Positions 7,824-16,906 of a stretch of DNA of 64,000 nt are shown in pieces; position 1 is the first letter of the stretch; each line of letters opens with the position of its first letter. Location of the stretch: NCBI GenBank assembly GCA_021654635.1, contig AP025179.1, forward strand, positions 3,844,001-3,908,000, read 5' to 3'. The notes under the pieces were generated by a model. It did not search any database. It was not told the DNA's origin and saw only the letters and a list, made by a program, of their open reading frames with translations. A program made the translations under genes and the position numbers. The DNA is from Mycobacterium kiyosense (GTDB lineage: Bacteria > Actinomycetota > Actinomycetes > Mycobacteriales > Mycobacteriaceae).

Positions 7824-8176
7824 GCGATCTCGCCGCCGCTCGCTTCGAACAACAGCTCGGCGAGTTGACGTTCGTTACCGCCGCGTCGGTAAAGCGATTG
7901 CAGCACTTCGATTTTGAGAAGCGGCACTTGGCCGGCCCTGAGGAGATGCAGAGCGGCATCGCGGCCCGCATCGATCATCTTGTTTGACAGCGGCGGCCGA
8001 GAGCATGTGCACGGCCACGGATCTGGGCATCCGCAGTCGAGTGGTGCGACGCGTCGGCGGGCAGCGCGTCGCCGTTTCCACGCGGCCACGCCGTTATGCT
8101 GGGGGCGATCCGCTGCCGTGGATTCTGACGGAGCCGCCTCCCGGGCAGTGAGGCGGCTCCTTCGTAGGTTCCTCAT
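7820..8176 (-). CDS. phage hypothetical protein
   Basis: This 118-residue protein has an Arg-rich N-terminus, a CGCPDPWPCTC cysteine cluster near residue 50, and a helical C-terminal half (AGRDAALHLLRAGQVPLLKI). It starts by ATGA overlap with the excisionase-like gene and ends overlapping the ATPase gene, so it is part of the early operon. The cysteine cluster might bind metal. The family is not recognised. Confidence 0.65.
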   Translation of the reverse strand: MRNLRRSRLTAREAAPSESTAADRPQHNGVAAWKRRRAARRRVAPLDCGCPDPWPCTCSRPPLSNKMIDAGRDAALHLLRAGQVPLLKIEVLQSLYRRGGNERQLAELLFEASGGEIA

Positions 8177-8352
8177 GCGCGCCCGATCGGCTGCAGAAGG
8201 GCGTCGAGTTCATCGGCGTCGACCTTGATGAGCCTGGGCCCAACGCGGTAGCCGGTGAGTCGGCCGTCGGCGATGTATCGGCGGATGGTGCGCGGGTTGA
8301 CGCCGAGATATTCGGCAGCGTCGTTGAGGGCGAGGTGACGTTTCGCGGACAT
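8173..8352 (-). CDS. xis: excisionase-like MerR-type helix-turn-helix protein
   Basis: This 59-residue protein begins MSAKRHLALNDAAEYLGV, followed by NPRTIRRYIADGRLTGYRVG, the winged-helix layout of phage excisionases and HTH_17 proteins. It lies downstream of the integrase and first in the next gene group. It would control excision and possibly early transcription. The symbol is by analogy. The 85 bp up to the next gene may hold its promoter. Confidence 0.75.
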   Translation of the reverse strand: MSAKRHLALNDAAEYLGVNPRTIRRYIADGRLTGYRVGPRLIKVDADELDALLQPIGRA

Positions 8353-8437
8353 GTCGAAACAAGCTCCTTGACTTGTTTCGGCAGCCCAACCGTGTTCCCC
8401 TCGCAGGGGTTTCGCGCACCGCTCCGGACTAGTTGTG

Positions 8438-8920
8438 TCAGTCTAAATCAGCATGCGCCCAAAATGTCTGCTTAACGCCCGGTGTGTCTGCGACCAGAGC
8501 GGCCAGCTGGACTTTGTCGATTGTGACTTCACCATGATCGCGGCACGAGTAGAAGCCTAGGCACTCGATCGGAGCAACGGCGCGGGGCAGATTCGGCCGA
8601 CGCCGAAAGACGATCTTGCGATCGGCACCAGTGCCGACGTATCTCAGAATTTGACTCTCACGCTCAGCGATCTCAGCCTCGAGCTCTGCGACCGTGGGCG
8701 CTGCCAGCGGATACCAATCCACGATCGGCTCGGGGTGCTCGTTCTTGCTCATCGCTAGGTAGCGGCCTTGGCCGGTCGACTTCACTTCACCAATCGGCCT
8801 GCGACACTTCGGTTTTCCGTACCCACAACGGACGATCACCAACGGGATTTCATCGAGGTGCTCTATCCACCATTCCGCCATGCCCGGCCATAGACCTTCG
8901 TACCGGTGAGTGTCTGTCAC
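8438..8920 (-). CDS. phage hypothetical protein downstream of integrase
   Basis: This 160-residue protein starts MTDTHRYEGLWPGMAEWWIE. Paired cysteines near residues 32-39 (RCGYGKPKC) and 124-130 (YSCRDHG) suggest a zinc site. It overlaps the integrase stop by 4 bases, so the two are cotranscribed. It matches no family I recognise. Confidence 0.65.
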   Translation of the reverse strand: MTDTHRYEGLWPGMAEWWIEHLDEIPLVIVRCGYGKPKCRRPIGEVKSTGQGRYLAMSKNEHPEPIVDWYPLAAPTVAELEAEIAERESQILRYVGTGADRKIVFRRRPNLPRAVAPIECLGFYSCRDHGEVTIDKVQLAALVADTPGVKQTFWAHADLD

Positions 8921-10047
8921 GGCATACCTCCGTTCTCGGCGATCTTCGAGAGCAGAGCGGCGATCTGGCGGTCGCGGCCCTGGGCGGCGTGCTGATAGCG
9001 CATTGCGGCCTGTGGTGTGGAGTGGCCGAGGCGGGCCATGAGTTCGGCGAGGCTGGCTCCGGTCGCCGCCGCGAGCACCGCGCCGGAGTGGCGCAGGTCG
9101 TGCCAGCGGAGATCCTTGCGGCCCGCGGCTCCACGCGCTTTATACCAGTGCCGGTACAGCGTCGATGGCTGCAGGTGCCCGCCTGACTCGTTCGCGAAGA
9201 TCAGCGAATCATGTTTTCCACCAACATATTTCGATAGATGCGTCTCGATTTGCGGAATGATGTGCGGCGGGATCGCGACGTCCCGTACGCCGGCGTCGGA
9301 CTTCGGCGTCGTCACGGCGTACTCCCCCTGAGTCCGGACGGCTGCGCGTCGAATCCTGATCACCTCAGCCGACAAGTCGATGTCGCCGCGGCGGAGCTCG
9401 ACGGTCTCGCCGAACCGCAACGCGCACCAGGACGCCAGCATCACCATCAGTTGCAGCCGTTCGGGCATCGCAGCCGTGACGGTGGCGAGTTCGTCGATCG
9501 ATGCGGGCCGGATCTTGTGCACGCGCTTGGAGCGGCCTGCGCCGGTGATCCGACACGGGTTCGCGTCGAGCAGCTCGTCTGTAACCGCGCTTCCCATGAT
9601 GGTGCGCAGCAGCGAGTAGGCATGGCTGCGCAGCGTTGGCCGATCGGCCAGGGTCGCGGTGTACCAGTCGCGGACGTCCTTCGGCTTGATCGAGGACACC
9701 TGCCGGTTGCCGAAGGTGGGCAACAGGTGGTCATCGAGAATCTTGGTGTAGTGCTCGCGAGTGCGGGCCTTGATGGGGCGGCCGGCGACTTGGCGGCCGT
9801 CGAGCCAGCCGGCGGCGTAGGCGCCGAAGGTGACAGGGTCGGGGCGGTCGTCGTCGGTGGCGTCCCAGACCTTGCGGTCGATGTCTCGGCGCTTGGCGAC
9901 GACGTAGGCCTCGGCGTCGATGCGGGCGGCGAAAGTGTTCGGTGCTGGCCGGCGGATCCCGTCAGGGCCGGTGTAACGGACTTGGTAGCGGCCCGATGGC
10001 AGCTTGCGGATGGTGGCGAAGGACCGTTTGTCGCGGGTGGCTGCCAT
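8917..10047 (-). CDS. int: tyrosine site-specific integrase
   Basis: The 376-residue protein has an N-terminal arm-binding region, a SAM-like core-binding domain (about 70-160) and a tyrosine recombinase catalytic domain. Catalytic residues are visible: R211 (ALRFGETVELR), H316-x-x-R319 (WHDLRH), H342 (LGHSTPQAA) and the nucleophile Y351 (MRYQHA). It catalyses integration at and excision from tRNA-Val. The gene ends 180 bp from the right attachment site and reads away from it. It appears intact. Confidence 0.93.
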   Translation of the reverse strand: MAATRDKRSFATIRKLPSGRYQVRYTGPDGIRRPAPNTFAARIDAEAYVVAKRRDIDRKVWDATDDDRPDPVTFGAYAAGWLDGRQVAGRPIKARTREHYTKILDDHLLPTFGNRQVSSIKPKDVRDWYTATLADRPTLRSHAYSLLRTIMGSAVTDELLDANPCRITGAGRSKRVHKIRPASIDELATVTAAMPERLQLMVMLASWCALRFGETVELRRGDIDLSAEVIRIRRAAVRTQGEYAVTTPKSDAGVRDVAIPPHIIPQIETHLSKYVGGKHDSLIFANESGGHLQPSTLYRHWYKARGAAGRKDLRWHDLRHSGAVLAAATGASLAELMARLGHSTPQAAMRYQHAAQGRDRQIAALLSKIAENGGMP

Positions 10048-10189
10048 GGGCTCTCCGAGTGTCCAGTATCGCGGAAATGTATCGCGCTCGTGCCCGATAC
10101 GTGCCCAATCACTGTACCGCCGTGTCCGCTTGCGTCATTTCATGTCACGCGATACTGTCCCGAGTGTCGCCTGATCAGAGGACTTCTTT

Positions 10190-10272
10190 GCAGGTCAGAC
10201 ATCAGATCGAGAAACCGCAGCCAGCCAACTTCAATCCCAGTATCGCGCACCAGGTTTCACGCAGGTCTGACC
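10190..10272 (+). repeat. attR core with flanking arm-type repeats
   Basis: The attR core at 10230-10253 is identical to 471-494. GCAGGTCAGACATCA at 10190-10204, inside the element, matches 502-516. A variant GCAGGTCTGACC lies outside at 10261-10272. These look like integrase or Xis binding sites, an inference from position. Outside attR the sequence again resembles the DNA just inside attL. Confidence 0.75.
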
Positions 10273-10310
10273 GAGTTTCTCAGACCAGCATCGGTCGATA
10301 TGGGCCAAAT

Positions 10311-10667
10311 GTGGGCCACACAATTACCGCGCTAGCAACCCGACAGACGGGAGCTAGCAGCAGTGCCACACCCACCACTCCCCCAGCCCCCGGCGCGTAC
10401 ACACTGAGCACGTGGGCAGATTGGGATCACCAGTACCGCGTCGTTTGGACGCCGGACGTCGCCGTCGCGGACTGCTTGGTCACCGGGTCGGCTATCCAGT
10501 TCCCGGACGGCAGGGTCGGTGATGGTCACCGTCGTCACGATGACCGTGACCCGGAGCCGCCGCTGGTGATGGTCGGCGAGCATCAGTTCACCACCGCTGA
10601 GGCCCGGGAGTTGGCGGCGGCGGTGGTGGCTACCGCTGACCGGATCGACGGGTGGGTGACGCGATGA
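10311..10667 (+). CDS. hypothetical protein related to the left-edge gene
   Basis: The product (about 118 residues) contains YRVVWTPDVAVADCLVTG and ends HQFTTAEARELAAAVVATAD. That tail resembles the product at 608-1204. The first in-frame start after attR is a GTG at 10311 with no convincing ribosome site, so the N-terminus is uncertain. It couples to the next gene through ATGA. Its position just outside attR suggests it belongs to an older element at the same tRNA. Confidence 0.5.
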   Translation: MGHTITALATRQTGASSSATPTTPPAPGAYTLSTWADWDHQYRVVWTPDVAVADCLVTGSAIQFPDGRVGDGHRRHDDRDPEPPLVMVGEHQFTTAEARELAAAVVATADRIDGWVTR

Positions 10668-11497
10668 CCGCGACTGAATCTCACCCAGCCCTCGCCCACG
10701 GGTGCCCGTTCTGCGGTGCTCAGCCGGGCAGGCCGTGTGTGACCCGCAATAGCGTCCGCGAAGCCGAATGGCCGCACCGCCGTCGTACCGCGGCGGCGAA
10801 CCCCACGCCCCCGCCGGCGGTCAAGCAGGCGTTGTGCTGCCAGTGCGGCCAGCTGCGTACCTACAAACAGGCCAAAGCAGAACGCGGACCCTTTGACCCA
10901 CTCGACAGGTGGCGGCGGCGGTGGGTCGGCTCGCTCAAGTGCTCGCACTGCGCGGTCGTCACCAGGCACGCGCTTCTGATCCCGCACTCGTGCTCGTATC
11001 GGGACAGCGACGAGCGCGAACAGGCCCTGGCGCTCGGCGATGCGCCTCGCACGCAAATGGAGCAACTGACCGACCTCGAACGGCTGCGCCCGGAGTACCG
11101 CGCCGCGTTTCCGCAGAATCCGAACCTGCGCCACCTGTGGCGGGTCAGCGACGAGGCCGCCGCTCGGCAGGCGGGCCAGCGGCAGGTGGCCACGCTGTGC
11201 GGGGGCACCCATCAGCTGCTTGGTGACCACACGCTGGCTCGGGCGGAACGGCTCAAGCCTGAGTATCTGGCGCCGGCCCCGGTGCGCGCCGATGAATACG
11301 AGGATCTAGACACTGGAATGTCTTGGCGTGACGGGGATTGCGTGGACTGTCTGCGGGTGTACAACGCTCAGGTGCTGAGCAAGCGCCGACGAGATCTGCG
11401 GGCGCGGCTTGTTCGGGCGTTCGTACTGGCCACGAAAGATGCGCAGTCGATCGAGAGGCTCTACGCCGCGCTGGGTGAGGCCGTGCCAGATTGCTGA
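10664..11497 (+). CDS. phage-type zinc-finger protein
   Basis: The 277-residue protein opens with CPFCGAQPGRPCVTR, the zinc-finger motif seen in many actinophage proteins. A second set of CxxC pairs follows (CCQCGQ near 57 and CSHC near 91), then a late CVDCLRVYN near 235. The rest is charged and helical. It overlaps the upstream stop by 4 bases. Its role is unknown. It lies outside the att-bounded element but is clearly of phage type, which supports a second, degraded element. Confidence 0.65.
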   Translation: MTATESHPALAHGCPFCGAQPGRPCVTRNSVREAEWPHRRRTAAANPTPPPAVKQALCCQCGQLRTYKQAKAERGPFDPLDRWRRRWVGSLKCSHCAVVTRHALLIPHSCSYRDSDEREQALALGDAPRTQMEQLTDLERLRPEYRAAFPQNPNLRHLWRVSDEAAARQAGQRQVATLCGGTHQLLGDHTLARAERLKPEYLAPAPVRADEYEDLDTGMSWRDGDCVDCLRVYNAQVLSKRRRDLRARLVRAFVLATKDAQSIERLYAALGEAVPDC

Positions 11498-11516
11498 CAA
11501 CGGCAAGGGTGACGAT

Positions 11517-11915
11517 GTGGACGGGGGCAGGTATGCAACGTGGCCCCCGTTGTCGACGGAGGTAGCGTGGCCCAGCGTGGACGAACCCTCCGATGCACTT
11601 CCGCACGGGCCGGATCAGATATCTGATGCCGCCGCATTCAGGACCTACAGCCTTGAGCAGGTTGCCGCGATGATCCTGCCTGCAGAGCTGAAAGATGGAC
11701 GCCGCTGGCTTGCCGACCGGCTGAACCGAGGAGAAGCGCGCGGGTACAAGATCGGACGGACCTGGCGGATGACCGAGGCGCACGTCGCGGAACTGATCGA
11801 ACGCTGCAGCAACACCCTCAGGGAGCCCGAGCCGGCGCCGACTAGGCCGGCGAATTCCATCATCGACGGATTGTCGCCCCGGGCACGCAGACGCGTCCGG
11901 TATCAGGGTCCGTAA
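11517..11915 (+). CDS. helix-turn-helix (excisionase-like) protein
   Basis: The conserved part is RTYSLEQVAAMILPAELKDG through RGYKIGRTWRMTEAHVAELI, a MerR/Xis-type winged helix of about 60 residues. It is followed by a basic tail ending RARRRVRYQGP. The GTG at 11517 is the first reasonable start after the upstream gene; later ones are possible. It may be the Xis or regulator of the older element. Confidence 0.55.
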   Translation: MDGGRYATWPPLSTEVAWPSVDEPSDALPHGPDQISDAAAFRTYSLEQVAAMILPAELKDGRRWLADRLNRGEARGYKIGRTWRMTEAHVAELIERCSNTLREPEPAPTRPANSIIDGLSPRARRRVRYQGP

Positions 11916-11939
11916 GTACTCGGCGGGATCCGCGTGCTG

Positions 11940-12242
11940 TTAGTTCTCAGGCAGCGGCGGCAACTGCTCGTTAGGGCAGCGTTCCAGGTCGCTGTTGATC
12001 AATTCCTCGGCCAGCGCGTCAACGTCGTCGGGTTCAGGTGTGCAATTCTGCACAGCTGATATTTCCTGCCGCAACAGTCCTCCCGATTGGTACCCGTGGC
12101 TGACGTTGCTGTCCAGTGGATCTCCAGTAACGAGAGCTCGGCTCCCCGTGCCACAATCGCGGAATGGGCCCCGTGTCGATACTCGAGCGCGATATGTACA
12201 CCGAGGCTGCCGCGGCTCGGTTGCTCTGCGTGCCGCAGCCAA
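11940..12242 (-). CDS. possible small acidic protein
   Basis: An open frame ends ISAVQNCTPEPDDVDALAEE...ERCPNEQLPPLPEN, whose last 45 residues look protein-like. The first half, rich in Arg, does not. No convincing start is present, and its 5' part overlaps the divergent antitoxin-like gene. It may be a remnant. Confidence 0.3.
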   Translation of the reverse strand: MAAARRATEPRQPRCTYRARVSTRGPFRDCGTGSRALVTGDPLDSNVSHGYQSGGLLRQEISAVQNCTPEPDDVDALAEELINSDLERCPNEQLPPLPEN

Positions 12243-12838
12243 CGCTGCATTATTGGCTTGAAGGTAAGTCCTACCGCGGTCGGACCTATGAACCTGTGAT
12301 CCGGGATCGGCCCACAGGCAAGAAGGTTGTGACCTGGGCGGAGTTCGTGGAGGCAGGTCTGCTCAGCCAATACCGCAAGAAGAGTGTGCCGCTGGACGAG
12401 GTCCGACAATTTATCAAGTACCTCCGCGACAAGTTCGGAGTGGCGTACCCGCTTGCGCACGAGCGCCCCTGGATGGCGGGCAAAAAAGCTTGTCATTGAA
12501 GCCCAGGAATATGTGGATCTCCCACGCGAGTTTTGGTTGTTCGCCCCGGTTGGTGAGCAACCCCTCTCTTGCTTGCGCCAGGACAGTACTTTCTCGATCG
12601 TGTCGAATTCGCCGGCGGCGTCGTCGACGCGTGGCGGCCTGCGGGCTCAAAGTCCCCTGTGGTGATCGACCCCGAGCAGCGATCCGGTCAACCGTCAGTG
12701 GACGGTATTAGCACCGCGGTTATCTTCGAGTACTCAGAGTCAGGAGCTTCCGCATCCGAGATCGCCGAGGACTTCGACTTACCCGTCCGTGATGTCCGAT
12801 TAGCTATTGCATTTGAGCAGGAACGAAACGCCGCATAG
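12194..12838 (+). pseudogene. VapB45-like DUF433 antitoxin with two frameshifts
   Basis: The N-terminal MYTEAAAARLLCVPQPTLHY is a MerR-like helix-turn-helix typical of DUF433 antitoxins. At the A6 run (12482-12487) the frame moves: KLVIEAQEYVDLPREFWLFA. At CCCCTCTCTT (12561-12570) it moves back to LAPGQYFLDRVEFAGGVVDA and a DUF433 end (SASEIAEDFDLPVRDVRLAI). Joined, it gives about 214 residues, the size and layout of VapB45-type antitoxins. The next gene encodes a PIN-like protein. Both shifts are at slippage-prone runs, so a sequence error is likely. An alternative start is 12164. Confidence 0.65.
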
Positions 12839-12856
12839 GGGTCGAGGCCTGCAGTG

Positions 12857-13380
12857 ATGGCTCGCAAGAAGTCGGAAGTTCAGTTCTATTTCGACGCAGA
12901 CATTCTCGGGTTGGCGAAGGTCATTTGTCCACTCCCTGGCGACCCTGGCGCTGTAATACACAATCGCGTGAGGCCGAAATGCATTGTGCCCGAACCAAGA
13001 TGGAAGGATCGTCAGTGGATTCCACTTGTCGCTAAGCAGCATTGGATAGCAATTACTCGCGATAGCAACATCCTTGACCACCGTCTGCTTCAGCGCTGAT
13101 CCAGGATCACGGTCTCAGACTTGTCGCACTCACCGGCACCGACGGTGCGACCAAGTGGGGTCAACTTGAGATCGTGATGAGCCAGTGGCGACACATCACC
13201 GGGTTGATTGCTATACCTGGCCCCGCGCTATTCACCTGCACGCGAACATCATTCAGGCGAGTGGACCTGAAACGCCGCCTTGATGAAGTCCGTCGTACAG
13301 CATCCGAGAACCCAAATCATCCCGAGGCTTCCAAACCGAAGAGACGACCACCAACACGCCAACAAGAGCGACTATTCTGA
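12857..13380 (+). pseudogene. VapC45-like PIN-domain toxin, one frameshift
   Basis: The product opens with EVQFYFDADILGLAKVI, carrying the first acidic residues of a PIN-like nuclease, and continues WIAITRDSNILDHR, the family's TRD motif. Near 13085-13097 the frame shifts and LIQDHGLRLVALTG continues to a basic tail ending RRPPTRQQERLF. Joined, about 174 residues result. PIN toxins cleave RNA, and the upstream DUF433 gene would be the antitoxin. If the shift is real the toxin lacks its C-terminal half. Confidence 0.6.
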
Positions 13381-13403
13381 CTCCCCGTTAGCCCCAAATT
13401 CGG

Positions 13404-13431
13404 CCCGCGCGCCGCGCGGGGTAACTTTTTG
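13404..13431 (+). terminator. Rho-independent terminator after the toxin gene
   Basis: CCCGCGC (13404-13410) pairs with GCGCGGG (13414-13420) around GCC. It is followed by GTAAC and a T-run to 13431. It lies 24 bp past the toxin stop on the plus strand and just before the convergent minus-strand stop at 13434. Confidence 0.65.
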
Positions 13432-13591
13432 GGTTATTCGAGTACGCCCGTGGGCGCACCGAATCCGAGTACCCGCGCCAGGTGCATGAACAGGCCCGGG
13501 CCCCAGGTGTGTCGGCAGACCTGGCAGGTGCAGCCGGTCTCGGTGACGATCTGTAGTGCTGGAACGCGGACGAGTTCGCCGGCTCTCTATG

Positions 13592-14479
13592 TCAACCTGA
13601 CTCAGGACCACTGTGACGGCTTGATTCGGGACCACCTCGGCGAGGAGGTGGTGGCTCAGGCGTCTTCGTAGGCTGTGATCGCGAGCTGCTACCGCGGGTA
13701 TGGCTGAGCCGGTATGAGGTGGTGCCGGTTTCGATGATGGTGCCGTGGAAGGTGAGTCGGTCGACGATCGCGGCGCAGAGTCGGGGGTCGGTGAAGGTTT
13801 TGGTCCAGCCGGAGAAACTCTCGTTGGATGCGATGGCTACTGACGCCTTTTCCTCGCGTTCAGTGAGTACTTGGAACAGCAACCCGCCCCCGGCGGTCGA
13901 GTTCCATGTAGCCGAGTTCGTCGATACATAAAGATCGACGCGGCCGTAGCGGGCGATCGTGCGGGCGAGTTGCTTTTCATCGGCGGCCTCGACGAGTTCG
14001 TTGACCAGTTTGGTCGCCAGTGTGTAGCGGACGCGGAAGCCTTGCTCGGCGGCGGCGGTGCCCACACCAATGAGCAGGTGGGACTTGCCGGTGCCCGAGT
14101 CGCCGATCAGGCAGAGCGGGTCGCCTCGGCGTATCCAATCGCCTTGGGCGACGGTATGTACGGTGGCGGCGTTGATGTTTGGGTTGGCGTCGAAATCGAA
14201 GTCGCCCAACCATTTCTGACGTGGAAACCCGGCCGCTGCGACTCGCCGCAAGGTGGATCGGCGGTCCCGGTCATCGCATTCGGCCAGGAGCAGTTCGGCG
14301 AGGAAGCCGTGGTAGGTGAGCTGTTCACGCTCGGCGACTTTCACTGCTTCGTCGATCACCGCACGCACGGTCGGCAACCGCAGGCGTCGGCATGCGGAAT
14401 CGACGGCGGCTTGGGCCGCTTGTGGGGTCATCCCGCGTTGGCGGCGCAGGGTGTTGGTGACTTTCGTGGCCGTGCTCAT
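13592..14479 (-). pseudogene. istB: IS21-family helper ATPase IstB, two compensating frameshifts
   Basis: The 295-codon frame has the IstB_IS21 ATP-binding domain: Walker A LIGDSGTGKSHLL, an N-terminal QLTYHGFLAELLLAE helix, and C-terminal VDRLTFHGTIIETGTTSYRL. Between about 13930 and 13893 the expected sequence CIDELGYMELDRRG (Walker B) is in another frame, moved by an indel at CTTTATG and one at a GGGGGCGGG run. As written, the Walker B region is garbled. The ATG overlaps the end of istA. IstB assists IstA in target capture. Confidence 0.8.
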
Positions 14480-16149
14480 GATCCAGTCGTTCCTTCCATT
14501 CCGTCACCGGGTGGCGGTGTTGGGGGTCGCGTTGGAGCAGCTCGTCGTAGGCCGCGACGTCAGGCAGCGGCCGGGTGTCGGGTGGCAGGCCGGCGATCAC
14601 GGTCGCTGGATCAGCCAGGCGGCGCTGGGTCAGACTGACGACCCGGTAATCGACGGTATTGGCATGGTTACCGGCGTGACGGTCTGATTCGAGACCACCA
14701 CCGGCGGCATGCAGGCGTGCTTCGACCGCGACCACATCCGCTGAAACGGCACCGACCGACAGGGCGGCGTGGATCCCGGCGATCACATCGGTAGCGCGCA
14801 TGCGCTGCGCAGCAGCAGCACGTCGATTAGCGAGCGAGTCCCGCCAGCATCGCCGTCGACGCGGCGGGCCTGCTGCCAGAACGCCTCGTGCGCTGCGGTG
14901 AAAGTGCCGGCGGCGCGGGCCTGAGCAAGCGCGGTGGAGCCGGGCAACGCGCCGGGTTTGCAGTGCAACACCTCCAGATAGTGGTCGAGGTTGATCGATT
15001 GCCCGTTGCGGGTCGTGACGCGTTCATGGCGTGCGGCGATAGTGCGGCCGTCGAAGACGACCAACTCCGAGGCCCGCAGCGACACCCTGACTTTGCGTCC
15101 GATCAACCGGGCGGGAACCGAGTACTTCGCCACCGCGCCGTGATCAGCGCCGACCGGTCCACCCGTGGATGCAGCACCAGCCCTGGGTCGAACCGCTCGG
15201 CAGGCAGAGCGGCGAGATGTTCTCGTTCGGTCTGGAAGTCCTGGCCCACGGTGTGCAGCCGGCCGGTGACCCGCCGATGATCCTCACGTGCTTCGCAGCG
15301 GCGGATGTAGTCGTTGAGCTCTGACAGCGAGTCCACTTCCGGCATGGGCGTGAGCCAGGTGCGGCGGAAACGTCCGATCTCGCCCTCGACTCCGCCTTTC
15401 TCGTGGGCGCCTTTCACTCCCGGCTGGCAGTAGAACGGGTCGAACCCGTAGAACGATCTGAACAGCACCCACCGGTCGTTCTCGACCCTGCCCCGACCGC
15501 GGCCGAACACCACCGAGGTGACCGCAGACTTCAAGTTGTCGTAGCGGATATGGCGCACCGGGATGCCGCCGATCACGTCGAATGCTTCGATGTGGCCTTC
15601 GAGGAACGCCTCCTGCGACTGAGTCGCATACACCCGATGGACTGCCTTGCCGGACATCGACATTCGGAAAACGAACATGTAGCAGCGGGTTCTGACACCA
15701 GCGAGGATGACGTGAACCTCGCCGAAATCAACCTCAGCTTCAGCGCCGGGCGGGTGTTCCTGCGGCACGAACGCTTCCTGCGCCTGCTTACCGGACTCGG
15801 CGATGATCTCCGCACGACGGACCCGGACATAGTCACGCACCGACGAATACGACACATCCTCAACGCCGTGTTCATCGGCCAGACGATTGCAAATCCTTGT
15901 CGCAGTGTGGCGTTGCTTGCGGGGCGCATCCAGATCGGTCCGCAGCATCGCATCAATCGCAGGTTTGAGCGGGCCCAGTTTCGGCGACTCCCGCACCGGT
16001 GTCTTCCGCCTCGGCGGCTCCGGATTCGCCAACGCGTGCCGGACCGTATCCCGGCCAACCTTGTACTTACGAGCAAGCGCCCGAATACCCAAACCCTCGA
16101 CCCGGGCGTCCCTACGTATCTGGGCGAACAGCTCCACACGACTTCCCAT
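14476..16149 (-). pseudogene. istA: IS21-family transposase IstA, frameshifted
   Basis: The first 340 codons read cleanly: an N-terminal helix-turn-helix (RALARKYKVGRDTVRHALAN) and a DDE integrase core with AEVDFGE, IRYDNLKS and GGVEGEIGRF holding the D, D and E residues. Near 15130 the frame shifts to MAKYSVPARLIGRKVRVSL, and near 14800 to MRATDVIAGIHAALSVG. The end probably overlaps istB as ATGA near 14476, which needs one more shift. It would catalyse cut and strand transfer at the terminal repeats. Confidence 0.78.
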
Positions 16150-16200
16150 CCGGAACCCTCCGACAGCGAGCCAATAATCGACACGCCAACCGTCGAGGGT

Positions 16201-16288
16201 GGTCCTGAATCAAACCGTCACAACACACCGGTCTGAAAGAAGGTGGTCCTGAATCAGGCCGTCACACCGGTCCTGAATCAAACTGTCA
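16201..16288 (+). repeat. three 20-bp terminal repeats of the IS21 element
   Basis: GGTCCTGAATCAAACCGTCA at 16201-16220 is repeated with one to three changes at 16245-16264 and 16269-16288. Inverted versions lie at the other end, at 13614-13633 and, with about four changes, 13590-13609. Multiple transposase-binding repeats at each end are characteristic of IS21-type elements. Confidence 0.8.
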
Positions 16289-16906
16289 TAGCCAGCCGGC
16301 GGAGTCGCGGCGGTAAGCGGTGGCGGCTCCGCACGCGGGACAGGGCGCGGAGACGTGCTTGACGCTGGCCGGGTGAAGCAGGGATTGCACTGAGAAGCAA
16401 CAGGATTCAACGTTGCCCATTGAAGCGGTGGTCTCCGCCGCTCGGCTGGCGATTCCGGCGATGGAATGGCTACTGGTCGCTGTCTGTGATGCGGTGGCCC
16501 TGTTTTGAGTGGTTGCCTGTGCTGCAGGACGACTGACGAGTACCGGAGTCTCGCTGATTTCGCAGACTCCGACGCCGTGCGCCATACCTCGCTCGATAAA
16601 TACCTCGCGGGCGTGGTCGGCCTTGGACCAGCGGAAGGCGACGTAGAGGATGTTGTGGCCGATGGCGTAGTCGGTGTCGGCGTCGCCGTCGGAAGCGGTG
16701 CGTCGGGCCCGTTCATGGGCGGGAAGATTTTGATGAGGTCGCGGTAGAACGCCTGCAGTCGTGGGGTGGTTACCGCAGGGTCGGTGTAGGAGTGCTGTTC
16801 GGACCATTTGGCTTGTCGCGCATACCATGCCAGCAGTTCGGCGTCCCTGGGCGCTGTGTCCGGGTCGAAGGCGAAGAGGTCGTAGGACATCCGGGGTGGG
16901 TGTCGG

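Larger units (their letters stand above)
471..10253. mobile_element. tRNA-integrated prophage-like element / phage satellite
   Basis: The element is bounded by 24-bp direct repeats and is about 9.8 kb. All genes but the first are on the minus strand. In transcription order they are integrase, unknown, (gap), Xis-like, unknown, P-loop ATPase, WhiB-HTH, two unknown genes, capsid, HNH remnant and tape-measure-like protein. Size and site resemble the phiRv1/phiRv2 class of mycobacterial elements. No terminase, portal, protease, other tail gene or lysis gene was recognised, so it is not a complete phage. Reading it as a satellite dependent on a helper phage is inference. Confidence 0.88.
13590..16288. 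mobile_element. IS21-family insertion sequence
   Basis: The element is about 2.7 kb with istA and istB in the minus orientation. The left end begins TGTCAACCTGACTCAGGACC, and the right end read inward begins TGACAGTTTGATTCAGGACC, so both start with TG. Each end has further copies of the same 20-bp unit (13614-13633; 16245-16264; 16201-16220), the repeated transposase sites known for IS21. No clear target duplication is visible. Both genes carry frameshifts, so it is decayed or the sequence contains errors. Confidence 0.82.
13434..16890 (-). pseudogene. zinc-ribbon gene split by the IS21-family element
   Basis: The 5' part (16890 down to 16289) starts MSYDLFAFDPDTAPRDAELL. A frameshift near 16695 leads to YAIGHNILYVAFRWSKADHA, and it ends CPACGAATAYRRDSAG just before the insertion. 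The 3' part (13589 down to 13434) reads ELVRVPALQIVTETGCTC, QVCRHTWGPGLFMHLARVLG and stops with TAA. Joined across the insertion, the two cysteine clusters make a zinc ribbon (CPAC...CTCxxC). The function is unknown. As it stands, the right end of the IS supplies a premature TGA after Leu. Confidence 0.65.

Noticed and set aside
13590..16288. Reading the repeated 20-bp units near 16200-16290 as a CRISPR array
   Set aside because: Only three copies with unequal spacing, mirrored in inverted form at the other end of the IS; they are IS21 terminal repeats.
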